Origin: Rhodoferax sp. U2-2l
Lineage (GTDB): Bacteria > Pseudomonadota > Gammaproteobacteria > Burkholderiales > Burkholderiaceae_C
Direction of reading: 5' to 3'
DNA length: 64,000 nucleotides
Assembly (NCBI RefSeq): GCF_020594515.1
Contig: NZ_JAJCTH010000008.1
Location: forward strand, 62,001 to 126,000
Of this stretch, positions 17,230-25,285 are shown one piece after another (the stretch's first letter is position 1; each line of letters begins with the position of its first letter). A program made the position numbers and the translations under genes. The notes beneath the pieces are model-generated. The model had not been told where the DNA came from and searched no databases. It was given only the letters and a program-made list of their open reading frames with translations.

Positions 17230-18554
17230 CCAGCACGGCAGCGCGGATGCTGAATGTCTTCGTGAATGAGCGCCTGGTCGGGCAGCTTCGCGCGGCAGAT
17301 GACATCTGGTCCTTTGAATACGCGACCAGCTGGCAACAAGACCCGGAGGCGTTCAGCCTGGCGCCCGGTTTGCCCAAGGAAACCACCCTGCACACCGACG
17401 GCTCATCGATGCGGCGCGTGCAATGGTATTTTGACAACCTGCTGCCGGAAGAACTCTTGCGAGATGTGCTGGCCAAGGAGGCCAACATCGACACCTCCGA
17501 CGCATTCGGCCTGCTCCAGCACTTTGGTGCAGAGTCTGCGGGCTCGCTGGTGCTGCTGGCGCCGGGGGCCGAGTCTACCGAAAAGGGTCGCAAGCCACTG
17601 ACCCGTGCCGAGCTACAAAAACGTATAGCCAACCTACCGCATGCCAGCTTAAGCAGCGATGCCCCCAAGCGCATGTCGCTGGCCGGTGCCCAGCACAAAA
17701 TGGTGGTGATCAAGGCGGGCAACGAGCTGTACGAGCCTTTGGCGGGCACGCCGTCCACCCACATCCTCAAGCCAAACGCGCTGTCGCCAGACTACCCCTC
17801 GTCGGTGATCAACGAGTTTTTTACCATGCGCTTGGCCCGTGCCGTGGGGCTGGAGGTACCTGATGTTGACCGCTTCTACACACCGGCGCCGGTGTACCTG
17901 GTGGCGCGGTTTGACCGCACAAGCAGCCCGAACGTGCAGCGGCTCCACATCATTGACAGCTGCCAGTTGCTCGACAAATCCCGCGCCTTCAAGTACCAGC
18001 AAGCCAACCTGCAAACCCTGGGTGAAACCATCCGGCAATGCCGCGCCAAGACCGTCGCCCGGGTGCAGCTGTATCGCTGGCTGCTGTTTAACGTGATCGT
18101 TGGCAACGGTGACAACCACCTCAAGAACATCTCGTTCAGAGTGAGCAGCGCAGGCAGCGAACTCGCCCCTTTTTACGACCTGCTCAGCACCGCAGTCTAC
18201 GCCACGCCAACCTATGCCCACCAAAACGCCACCTGGCCCCGGGTGGAGATGGCGGTGTCCATTGAAGGCGCTCACCATTTCAACGACATCACCCGCGACA
18301 AGTTGCTCCAGGCCGGAGAGGCTTTGGGACTGGCGCCAGCCACAGCCGCCCGCGAACTCAGCACCATGGAACGCGACCTGCCCAAAAAGGCTGACCTGCT
18401 TTTTGACGAGATCACCCAAACCTTTGAATCACTCATTCAAGAGAGCCCATCACCAGACGCCGTGCGGCAAGTTCAAGGTGGAGAGTTGATGCTGCTGCGG
18501 GCGATCCGAAAAATCGTCATGCATGACATGCTGGAGCGCATTCAAAAGCGTTGA
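17226..18554 (+). CDS. hipA: HipA-type serine/threonine kinase toxin
   Basis: A 442-residue HipA. The N-terminal subdomain begins LNVFVNERLVGQL. The Gly-rich loop KRMSLAGAQHK has Ser151, matching the autophosphorylated Ser150 of E. coli HipA. The catalytic Asp296 and Asn298 lie in VGNGDNHLKN and the metal Asp318 in FYDLLST, so all key residues are present and the enzyme should be active. E. coli HipA phosphorylates glutamyl-tRNA synthetase and induces persistence; the target here is inferred. The pair lies between two long direct repeats. Confidence 0.93.
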   Translation: MTSTAARMLNVFVNERLVGQLRAADDIWSFEYATSWQQDPEAFSLAPGLPKETTLHTDGSSMRRVQWYFDNLLPEELLRDVLAKEANIDTSDAFGLLQHFGAESAGSLVLLAPGAESTEKGRKPLTRAELQKRIANLPHASLSSDAPKRMSLAGAQHKMVVIKAGNELYEPLAGTPSTHILKPNALSPDYPSSVINEFFTMRLARAVGLEVPDVDRFYTPAPVYLVARFDRTSSPNVQRLHIIDSCQLLDKSRAFKYQQANLQTLGETIRQCRAKTVARVQLYRWLLFNVIVGNGDNHLKNISFRVSSAGSELAPFYDLLSTAVYATPTYAHQNATWPRVEMAVSIEGAHHFNDITRDKLLQAGEALGLAPATAARELSTMERDLPKKADLLFDEITQTFESLIQESPSPDAVRQVQGGELMLLRAIRKIVMHDMLERIQKR

Positions 18555-18635
18555 ACTCGCCAACCTTGCCTGACCAGTTGCTTCTTCACGATGAGAACTG
18601 GCGTGGCGCTGATATGGCAATTGGTCGGATGGTTT

Positions 18636-18890
18636 TTGGTCAAATTAGCCTGAAGCCCTTGTTTATCAAAGGCTTGTAGCTATCAACTATGTAGTTCTTG
18701 ATGGACTTGGTTCGCGTGGCGCCAGGCGAGCGGCGGGGTAACCGTTCTCCGGCCCCCTCGCGGGAAACGGCTTGGGCTAACCGCTTGCCTGGGTGTTGCG
18801 TCTGAAGGTGGTGCGCTACCTGTCTCATCACGCGAATGGGTTCTGCGCCCGGTTACCCCACCACTCGCCTTCAACGGTTTGGATACGCTG
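18636..18890 (+). repeat. Long direct repeat, copy 2, flanking hipBA
   Basis: The second copy of the repeat at 16474-16722. The first part (18636-18685) has an imperfect hairpin AAGCCCTT/AAAGGCTT and could terminate hipA; the palindromic block is 18713-18890. Same orientation and spacing of parts as copy 1. The 18555-18979 gap holds nothing else I can recognise. Confidence 0.85.
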
Positions 18891-18979
18891 TCAAGGAAAG
18901 CAGGTCCGATTGAACCCCAGAGCTGCCAGTCAAATCTCCTGGCAACCGGGATCCAATCTGCTGGATTTGGATATAACGG

Positions 18980-19396
18980 TTAGCCATGCCTTTTTACCTG
19001 CATGTAATGAGCGGCTGCGCGAACAGCCAAAAGTAAAAACGCCGGAGCAGTACAGTGAAACAGAACTATCCACCCATAACTGAATAGTGCATTGGCGAAC
19101 AGGTAGGGATTCTGGTGAATTGGGTTTAATGCGTATACGGCAATAGCGAACAGCGGAGCGATGAATACAGAAGCGGCGACGCTTTGAACCGTACGTTGGA
19201 CTGATGTTGAAGCCAAGGCTGCGGGAATCAGGCAAAGCAGCGTCAGATATGCGGGAACATTAATGGGGCTCGGTAGGAGATTCGCCCACTCCGGAAGACG
19301 AACGGTCTTAGAAAAATTGAAGATCTCAGCCCATATGACCATAACTGTCGACAGGAGAGCCAAACTTGTCAGCATGGATATGCGATCACGGTTCAC
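18980..19396 (-). CDS. Small membrane protein of unknown function, cassette-like context
   Basis: Not a family I recognise. About 138 residues with four predicted membrane helices: MLTSLALLSTVMVIWAEIF, VPAYLTLLCLIPAAL, SVFIAPLFAIAVYAL and YGWIVLFHCTAPAFLLLA. The start is unclear: GTG at 19396, ATG at 19375, or ATG at 19462. I prefer 19396 because an attC-like core (GTTAGCC, 19414-19420) lies just before it. It has lower GC than flanking housekeeping genes. It lies downstream of the toxin gene on the same strand. Confidence 0.55.
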   Translation of the reverse strand: MNRDRISMLTSLALLSTVMVIWAEIFNFSKTVRLPEWANLLPSPINVPAYLTLLCLIPAALASTSVQRTVQSVAASVFIAPLFAIAVYALNPIHQNPYLFANALFSYGWIVLFHCTAPAFLLLAVRAAAHYMQVKRHG

Positions 19397-19413
19397 GATG
19401 GGATAAATTGAAT

Positions 19414-19504
19414 GGCTAACGTTGGAGGCCACTGGCGCACAACACATGTCGAGAGGCGGCATCTTGATGTTGTGTGACCGCGTCCATCACTTCCGACGTT
19501 GCGT
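19414..19504 (-). other. attC-like recombination site (candidate)
   Basis: On the minus strand, ACGCAAC-GTCGGAAG at one end pairs imperfectly with CTCCAAC-GTTAGCC at the other, with an imperfect inner palindrome around ACACAAC/GTTGTG. This is the layout of an integron attC between two cassette genes. The right core deviates from GTTRRRY at one position. A candidate only; no integrase gene is in the window. Confidence 0.3.
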
Positions 19505-19534
19505 TGGTCTTGTTTGGTTCGCTGGGCAATGGTT

Positions 19535-20005
19535 TCATTGCTGATAGATTGAGCCTCTGGATGCGAACTCCAACAAAACTACTTGCTGATCTGCTAGAAC
19601 AGGTTCATACACAAGTCGGTATTCTCCGATGCGATATCGCCACAGGCCTTTGAATTCGCCCGTGAGTGGCTTCTTTGTGTCTCCTTGTGCAGTGAGAGGA
19701 TCCTGTGATAGGTTGGATATAACTTCCAGAATGCGTCCTTGAAGCTTCTTGTCGATGTCCGCAACAGACTTTCGAAAGTCTGAAGTGAAGGCGATCGACC
19801 ATGCCATAGGTCGAGGTCGTGCTCTAGAAAATCGAATTCCAGAATCAAACTCATCATCAGACTCCTCAAGCGTGCTTTCTGGCTGAGGTTCATGACGAGA
19901 CCATAGTTCACGCAACTCAGCAAGGTACTCGTACTCATATGCGAATACCTCAAGGGCAACTGTTTGGTCTCGAAATAGCCGCATGATTGTGCGTCCTATG
20001 CTCAT
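19535..20005 (-). CDS. RelE/ParE-superfamily toxin with acidic N-terminal extension
   Basis: Residues ~70-156 match RelE-type toxins: IAFTSDFRKSVADIDKKLQ, then LTGEFKGLWRYRIGEYRLVY and a final LEFASRGSIYQ. The first ~70 residues are an added segment with an acidic patch (STLEESDDEFDSG), and there is no separate antitoxin gene beside it. The protein should be an mRNA interferase or gyrase poison if active; the extension could be a fused inhibitor. The ATG at 20005 directly follows a GTTAGGC core (20014-20020), as in an integron cassette. Confidence 0.75.
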   Translation of the reverse strand: MSIGRTIMRLFRDQTVALEVFAYEYEYLAELRELWSRHEPQPESTLEESDDEFDSGIRFSRARPRPMAWSIAFTSDFRKSVADIDKKLQGRILEVISNLSQDPLTAQGDTKKPLTGEFKGLWRYRIGEYRLVYEPVLADQQVVLLEFASRGSIYQQ

Positions 20006-20327
20006 ATGAAATGGCCTAACGTTCCGCTGCCGAACTTCTATCTTGGTTGCCCCAAACCAAACGACGACATAAGTGGGAGCTGCTGGGGTCCAAGCACTAT
20101 AGCCAGCGCATCACCGGGACAGACCCGCGTCGGGCGAAGTTTTTCTTTCGGTGGCGCGGGCGCAACGGTTCTAAGTGGTGGAGTGATGCATCGGCGCGGG
20201 TCCATGCCCATCTCACCCCTCGACGCATTGACACAAAAATGCCTCTAGCCCTCATGAATCAAGGGGAAAAAGCTATCAATACCATATCAACCTAGTCACA
20301 CTTGCGGGATGGCGTGTTGGCTTTGGG
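20006..20327. other. Intergenic region with half attC-like core and a degenerate repeat
   Basis: It contains GTTAGGC (minus strand, 20014-20020) just before the toxin gene and, at ~20250-20285, a decayed form of the small palindrome also seen at 16474 and 18636. A plus-strand frame at 20047-20295 is rich in Arg/Trp but ends inside that palindrome, so I do not call it a gene. Confidence 0.4.
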
Positions 20328-20876
20328 TCAGGCCGTTTCCCCTGCCTCCAGCCACAGCAGCAACTCGTTCGCGTCCACAAACTGGTCCTCGCTAAAGACC
20401 CTGATACCAGCGCTTTCCAGCAAGGCTACCAACACACCTTGCTCGGCCACCCGCACGCCTGCGAACGTGCCGTCGTAGATGTAGCCCGAGCCGCAGGATG
20501 GGCTGCCTTCCTTGAGCACGGCCACGCGGATGTCTTGGCTTTGGGCTTGCAGCAGCACGTGCTGGGCGCCGGAGATGAACGCATCCGACACGTCCTGGCC
20601 CTGTCGGTCAAACACCCTGGCTTGCCCCAACAACACTCTGGCGCCACCGGCACCTGCAGTGATCTCTGCGGGTGGGCGTGGCACGGGCAGGCCGCCCGAA
20701 ACCTCGGGGCAGACTGGGATCACGCGGCCTTGCGCGAGCCATTGCGCCAGCACCTCACTCTCGCAGCGTTTGTGGATGGCGTTGTAACGCACGGGCTGGC
20801 CAAGCAGGCAGGCGCTGACCAGCACAAGCGGCATCGGTGCCGGCCAGACGCTGGGGTGCGAGGCGGCGCTGCTCAT
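20328..20876 (-). CDS. DUF523 domain-containing protein
   Basis: A 182-residue DUF523 protein, function unknown. Conserved cysteines fall in the family motifs SACLLGQPVRYN, PVCPEVSGGLPVPRPP and EGSPSCGSG. The start ATG overlaps the stop of the upstream methyltransferase by 4 bp (ATGA), which supports this Met over the one at MPLVLVSACLL and implies coupled translation. Confidence 0.9.
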   Translation of the reverse strand: MSSAASHPSVWPAPMPLVLVSACLLGQPVRYNAIHKRCESEVLAQWLAQGRVIPVCPEVSGGLPVPRPPAEITAGAGGARVLLGQARVFDRQGQDVSDAFISGAQHVLLQAQSQDIRVAVLKEGSPSCGSGYIYDGTFAGVRVAEQGVLVALLESAGIRVFSEDQFVDANELLLWLEAGETA

Positions 20877-21619
20877 CGCTGCATCAGTGCAAACACGCCC
20901 CAGCCCAGATAGTCACGTGTGTTGGTGGCGTAACGCGTGGGCTCGGCGTTCAGCTGGGCGCGCACCTCGGGCGCGAATTCGTCGCCCGGGTTGGCCTCCA
21001 GCCAGCGGCGCATGGTGAGCCATTTGGCGGCCTCGTAGCGGTCCCAGCCGTCCTGGTCGGCCAGCACCATTTCCACCACGTCGTAACCCAGCTGGCCAAA
21101 AGATGCCACCAGTGCTGGCAGCGTGAGGAAGTCGCTGATGGCGTGGGCCAGGCAGCCTTTGGCCACCTCTTCTGTCGGCGGCAACTGGCGCCAGAACGGC
21201 TCACCAATCAGGATGATCCCGCCGGGGCGCAGGCTCTGCGTCAGCAGCGCGATGGTGCCGGCAACGCCGCCAGCGATCCAGGTGGCACCCACACAGGCGG
21301 CCACATCCACCTTCTGCTCAGAGACAAAACCCGCTGCATCGCCGTGGATGAACTTGACCTGGTGGGCCACGCCGAGTTCTTCGGCGCGATGTTGGGCTTG
21401 CTCGGTGAACAGCTGGCTCATGTCGACGCCGGTGCCGGTGACACCGTGGTCGCGCGCCCAGGTGCACAACATCTCGCCCGAGCCGCTGCCCAGGTCCAGC
21501 ACACTGGCCCCGGGGGCCAGCCGCAATGCCGCGCCCAGGCTGGCAAGTTTGTCGGCGGTGATCGGGTTGTGGATGCGGTGTGCGCTCTCAGTGATGGTGA
21601 AGATCCGAGGGATGTCCAT
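20873..21619 (-). CDS. Class I SAM-dependent methyltransferase
   Basis: A 248-residue methyltransferase. VLDLGSGSGEMLCTWA is the SAM motif I, GTGVDMS is the acidic loop, and FIHGDAAGF is motif II. The substrate is not evident; the general form resembles small-molecule methyltransferases. It is first in a two-gene unit with DUF523. Confidence 0.85.
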   Translation of the reverse strand: MDIPRIFTITESAHRIHNPITADKLASLGAALRLAPGASVLDLGSGSGEMLCTWARDHGVTGTGVDMSQLFTEQAQHRAEELGVAHQVKFIHGDAAGFVSEQKVDVAACVGATWIAGGVAGTIALLTQSLRPGGIILIGEPFWRQLPPTEEVAKGCLAHAISDFLTLPALVASFGQLGYDVVEMVLADQDGWDRYEAAKWLTMRRWLEANPGDEFAPEVRAQLNAEPTRYATNTRDYLGWGVFALMQR

Positions 21620-21812
21620 GGTGGAGAGATTCCTGAGGGGTGTGAGGCGATGTGGCGACGGCCTGTGTGATGTTGCCGTTTACATAACGATGTACACCCT
21701 CGTTGCAGCCCACGCTCGATTGACTAAAACCTCTATAAGAAGCTCAATTATCGACCGGCGGCAACAGCCCCCACGGCAATGGCGCGCACGGCATCTCCGC
21801 CTGAACTGCAAA

Positions 21813-21847
21813 GTCCGAAGTCAGGCAGCGTTGCCAGCACTTCGGAC
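21813..21847. terminator. Compound hairpin downstream of the cytosine-deaminase-like gene
   Basis: An outer 9-bp perfect stem GTCCGAAGT/ACTTCGGAC encloses an inner GGCA/TGCC hairpin. It starts 28 bp after the stop of the minus-strand gene at 21875. There is no T-run, so it may be a transcript-stabilising end rather than a simple terminator. Confidence 0.45.
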
Positions 21848-21874
21848 CGCTCTCCAGTCACGCGATGGCGATGA

Positions 21875-23245
21875 TCAGATGTTCCAGACCGATGCTTTTC
21901 CGCGGCGCAATACCGCGTCCACCGGGTTGCGACGGGCGACCAACTCGGCTGAGCACGATGCTGCGACGAATGTCAGGTCAGCGTTATCGCCCACCTTTGG
22001 CCAGACCACTTTGCCCTGGTCGTCCAGCGGCGCCACGCCGCGTGTGATGTACTTCAGCGCGCGGTTCAGGCTGTACTCGTCGTCCCAGCCATTGATCTCG
22101 CCCAGGCGGCTGGCACGTTCGATCATGCTGCCGCTGCCGTAAGCCGACCAGTGGTCATTGATGCAATCGGTGGCCAGGTGCAGCATGATGCCCTTGCTGG
22201 CGAGTTCTTTGACGGGCGGGGCCGGCGTATCGATGGGCGCGGTCGAAATGACTTGCATTTTCACAGCCGCCATGCGACTGAGCACCTCATCGAGGATCGG
22301 GTTGCCCTTCAGTTGCCCCAGGCAATAGGCATGGCTGACGGTGACCCGACCTTGCCAGCCGGCGTCTTCGGTCAGTTTGGCCAGGCGCGAGATCACAGAG
22401 GCGCCTTGGGCACCCGGTTCATGCAGGTGCATGTCGATCGGGGCGTTGTGTTTGACCGCCAGTTCCATGGTCGTGTTCAGCGAGCGCTCGACATCGCCGT
22501 CGATGGAGGTGGGATCGAGGCCACCGACGATGTTGAAGCCATTGCGCATGGCCTCGTCCATCAATTTGACGTGCTTGAGCAATCCATGCTGCGGGAAAGC
22601 CACCATGTCAAAGTCAATCTTGTCTCGATACGCGGTCAGCGCCTCCAGGACCTTGTCCTTGTTGCGCAAACCCTGCACCGGGTCGACGTTGCACTGGACA
22701 CGCATGTGGGTGGTACCAAAACTGGTACTGAGGTCAATCAGCGCCTTGGCCTTCTTGGGGGTGTCGGCCAGAAATGGCACCAGAAAACCCTCCTCCTCCT
22801 TGATGCGTTGTGCGACGCTGACAAACGGCACGGCGGCCTTCCATGGCCCGCCGTAATGGCCTTTGTCCAGATGGATGTGCATGTCGGCAAATGAGGGAAG
22901 TGCCAGACTCTGCTTCATGTCGTACTGGGGCAAGCCGTCAGCGGGTCGTGATTCAGCGATGGACATGATCTTGCCGTTTTCAATCAGCAAATGGGCCTTT
23001 CGTGTCTTGGTTGACAACACCTGGTTCTCGGCGCCCCGCTCAAAGCCATCTTCCAGTGTCACGTTGGTCAGCCAGAAGCGCGCTTCCTTGGGCTTGGCGC
23101 TGCCGCTGGCAGGCTGACGGGCTGGGTTCTGGCCCGCCTGTGCAGTCGCCGAAGCGAGGGTTAGCGCGCCCACGGCGGCGCTTGCTCCGGCCTGCATGAT
23201 GCGGCGGCGGTTGACGTTCATTTCAATGCTGTTGAAGTGTTGCAT
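21875..23245 (-). CDS. Exported amidohydrolase, cytosine deaminase-like
   Basis: A 456-residue metal-dependent amidohydrolase. Metal ligands are seen in DMHIHLDKGH, IDMHLHEPG, VSHAYCLG and TDCINDHWSAYG, the CodA-type set. The N terminus NRRRIMQAG plus a hydrophobic stretch ending ATAQA looks like a Tat signal, so the enzyme is probably periplasmic, unlike cytoplasmic E. coli CodA. AAGGAAA precedes the ATG at 23245. It is downstream of a cytosine permease gene, and both share a homologous upstream leader. The exact substrate (cytosine or another base) is inferred. Confidence 0.85.
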   Translation of the reverse strand: MQHFNSIEMNVNRRRIMQAGASAAVGALTLASATAQAGQNPARQPASGSAKPKEARFWLTNVTLEDGFERGAENQVLSTKTRKAHLLIENGKIMSIAESRPADGLPQYDMKQSLALPSFADMHIHLDKGHYGGPWKAAVPFVSVAQRIKEEEGFLVPFLADTPKKAKALIDLSTSFGTTHMRVQCNVDPVQGLRNKDKVLEALTAYRDKIDFDMVAFPQHGLLKHVKLMDEAMRNGFNIVGGLDPTSIDGDVERSLNTTMELAVKHNAPIDMHLHEPGAQGASVISRLAKLTEDAGWQGRVTVSHAYCLGQLKGNPILDEVLSRMAAVKMQVISTAPIDTPAPPVKELASKGIMLHLATDCINDHWSAYGSGSMIERASRLGEINGWDDEYSLNRALKYITRGVAPLDDQGKVVWPKVGDNADLTFVAASCSAELVARRNPVDAVLRRGKASVWNI

Positions 23246-23312
23246 TTAGCGTTTCCTTTTGGTTTGAACCAGTGTGCTGTTCGAAAGACCCATGGATGCC
23301 ACAAACGTCGTC

Positions 23313-23480
23313 CCTGCCGTTTCGACACCATCAGCGGCCCGGCTAGTTGGGCACCGATCATGAAAAAACGTCATCGATTCCGTTTGTGCAGAAATTCTCC
23401 AACCGAGGTACCGAAAGAAACTGCGTCAAGATCAAGCCATCACACCTTCTCAACAATGCCGCTGTGATTGTTCGAATAGG
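23313..23480 (-). promoter_or_regulatory. Conserved leader upstream of the cytosine-deaminase-like gene (copy A)
   Basis: This ~168-bp segment is homologous to 25119-25285, which sits in the matching place before the permease gene. Shared blocks (plus strand) include CCTGCCGT, ATCAGCGG, GTGCAGAAATT, GCGTCAAG, CTTCTCA and TGATTGTT, in the same order with small gaps. It could be a duplicated promoter/operator region, a structured 5' leader, or the remnant of a short plus-strand ORF. Confidence 0.6.
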
Positions 23481-23528
23481 TGTCGCAATCCCGGGTTTTC
23501 CAAAGGCCACGCAGATCTTGTTGGCAAC

Positions 23529-23556
23529 AACGTCCGCCAAAGCGGACGTTTTAATT
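23529..23556 (+). terminator. Strong hairpin with T-run, plus orientation
   Basis: A 9-bp perfect stem AACGTCCGC/GCGGACGTT with loop CAAA, followed by TTAATT on the plus strand. It points against both flanking genes, so either it ends an unseen plus-strand transcript or works bidirectionally after codB. Confidence 0.6.
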
Positions 23557-23744
23557 CAGCACTTGGCGATTGAAAGAGGGTGACGTGAAGAAACCAAAAC
23601 CCCGTGGGCAGCGCGCGACGGGGTGGATACTGGATGGGTGGCGATGGACGACCCGGCGAGCTGACGAGCCTGAGGCGTGCAAGCGGCAGGGCCCATGCGT
23701 GCACGGCTGCGCCACGCCACGCCCGTCAAGGCGCTACCTGCCAG

Positions 23745-25064
23745 CTACTCACCTTGTCTAAGCATGGATGCCGTGGCGGTGACAGGCTTGACAAACAAAC
23801 TGCCCACAAAAAAGAAGATGGCGGAAGAAACAATGCCACAGGCAACAACTGAGAGTTCAGGGGCATAAAAATTGACCACCAGGGCAACGGTCGATGCCAA
23901 GCCCCAGGCACCAAAGGCCAGCGGCCGCCAGGTCACGGCACCCTGCGCATGGTTGGCTAACTTCTTGTGCAGAACCAGCCGATCCATGATGATGATGGTG
24001 GCTATGGGCGGAACAATCAAGCCCAGCAGATTGAGCCAGTCCTGAAAAGCGTTCCAAATGCCAGTCATGGCAACCAGGACACCAATAGAACCCAAAATCA
24101 GGGTGAGCGACCGCATTTTTCCACCCGTCATGTGGGACCAGCCCACTGCGCCGTTGTACAGGCAGTGGGTGCAGCCCACGCCCAGATTGATAAAAACAAA
24201 AATCACAGCCAGGATGGAAAGCAGCGTGCCTTGTCCCGACAGGATCGAAATGAAGTCACCACCATTGAGTTCAGGAGACAGCACAACGCCGGTTGCGACA
24301 ATCACGGCACCAATCATTTCCGCCATGAATTTGGCGAACGGAAAAGCGGTGAACGCTGCCAAAAAGCCTTCACGACCATTGCGCGCCCAGCGCGTAAAGT
24401 CTCCGGTCATCGTGCCAGAGTCGGAAAAGGTGGCAAACACCAAAGTCACCGCCGCGCCAAACGACATGGCCCCCGCCGTTGCAATAGGCTGGTAATTGAA
24501 GATGTCGGCATTGCCGGTCTTCAGTGCGATCACGACCGACACACCGCCCAAAATAACGTACAAAGGTGCGGCGATCCAGCCCAAAATAGCCAGTGCCTTG
24601 ATGCCGATGAAGGTGGCGCCGATGTAGAGGACGCCGCCCAGCAGCGTCATCAACAGCAGGTTGGCACCAAACGCACGAAACATCGTGTCGCCGGTGAGAC
24701 CCACCATGAGGGCAAACCAGCCGATGACCACCGTGGAAAGCAAGCCCGAAACAACGTAATAGCCAAATCGCCCAAAGGTCTTTTGGGCGGTAATGGCAAA
24801 GTTTTCTCCAGTCTTGCCCGCCAGGTAGCTCAAGGCGCCGACGATGACGCAAAGCATCATGTTGCCCGTCAGGATGGCTGCCGCGCCCACTTTGAATCCA
24901 AGCAAGGCGGTCACGATGCCGCCGATGACCGCGCTGGTCAGAACCATGGGAAAGCTGTACCAGACAGCCGCCACCGAAGCAAATGGTTTTCGATGCGCCA
25001 GTGGCACCGGGGTGTGCTCGAATTCCGGATCCAGCAACGAGCTCTCTACGTTTTGACCTGACAT
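23745..25064 (-). CDS. codB: Cytosine/purine permease, NCS1 family
   Basis: A 439-residue polytopic protein with about 12 hydrophobic segments, starting after a ~30-residue soluble N terminus. LTSAVIGGIVTALLGFKVG, VFATFSDSGTMTGDFTRWAR and HCLYNGAVGWSH fit the CodB branch of nucleobase:cation symporters. It imports cytosine or a similar base across the inner membrane. AAGGAAGG lies just before the ATG. The deaminase-like gene follows on the same strand. Confidence 0.88.
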   Translation of the reverse strand: MSGQNVESSLLDPEFEHTPVPLAHRKPFASVAAVWYSFPMVLTSAVIGGIVTALLGFKVGAAAILTGNMMLCVIVGALSYLAGKTGENFAITAQKTFGRFGYYVVSGLLSTVVIGWFALMVGLTGDTMFRAFGANLLLMTLLGGVLYIGATFIGIKALAILGWIAAPLYVILGGVSVVIALKTGNADIFNYQPIATAGAMSFGAAVTLVFATFSDSGTMTGDFTRWARNGREGFLAAFTAFPFAKFMAEMIGAVIVATGVVLSPELNGGDFISILSGQGTLLSILAVIFVFINLGVGCTHCLYNGAVGWSHMTGGKMRSLTLILGSIGVLVAMTGIWNAFQDWLNLLGLIVPPIATIIIMDRLVLHKKLANHAQGAVTWRPLAFGAWGLASTVALVVNFYAPELSVVACGIVSSAIFFFVGSLFVKPVTATASMLRQGE

Positions 25065-25118
25065 ATCTGACCTTCCTTTTAAAAAATGCTTGTTCCCATG
25101 ACCGCGCCTGTGGCCCTA

Positions 25119-25285
25119 CCTGCCGTCTCGAAAAAAATCAGCGGGCCGGCTGTTTGTGCGCTGAACATTCGAAATGTGTCGTCGCTTCAATTGGTGCAGA
25201 AATTGTCCAAGCGTGGTCAAAAAGGCAAGAGCGCAGGCGTCAAGCGCAAGTCACTTCTCATCAATGCGGTCTTGATTGTTGAAAA
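25119..25285 (-). promoter_or_regulatory. Conserved leader upstream of codB (copy B)
   Basis: Homologous to 23313-23480 over nearly its whole length and placed about the same distance (~55-70 bp) from the downstream start codon. On the minus strand both contain a conserved GTGCAGAAATT complement and a CTTGACGC block. Confidence 0.6.

Larger units (their letters stand above)
23246..23744. other. Gap between the two cytosine genes
   Basis: It holds the codA-side leader (23313-23480) and a plus-oriented hairpin (23529-23556). The remainder, 23560-23744, is GC-rich with no gene, repeat or promoter I can support. Confidence 0.5.

Noticed and set aside
18683-18874. A small ORF inside repeat copy 2 (minus strand), with a related frame in copy 1
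   Set aside because: It is the translation of the palindromic repeat itself; frames in the two copies share sequence only because the DNA is repeated.
20047-20295. An 82-residue basic plus-strand ORF
   Set aside because: Its last part runs through a decayed intergenic palindrome, it has no ribosome site, and no family features are visible.
23380-23410. A sigma-54-like promoter (TTGG...TGCAC) in both cytosine leaders, minus strand
   Set aside because: The GG-to-GC distance is 11 instead of the required 12 in both copies, so it does not meet the consensus.
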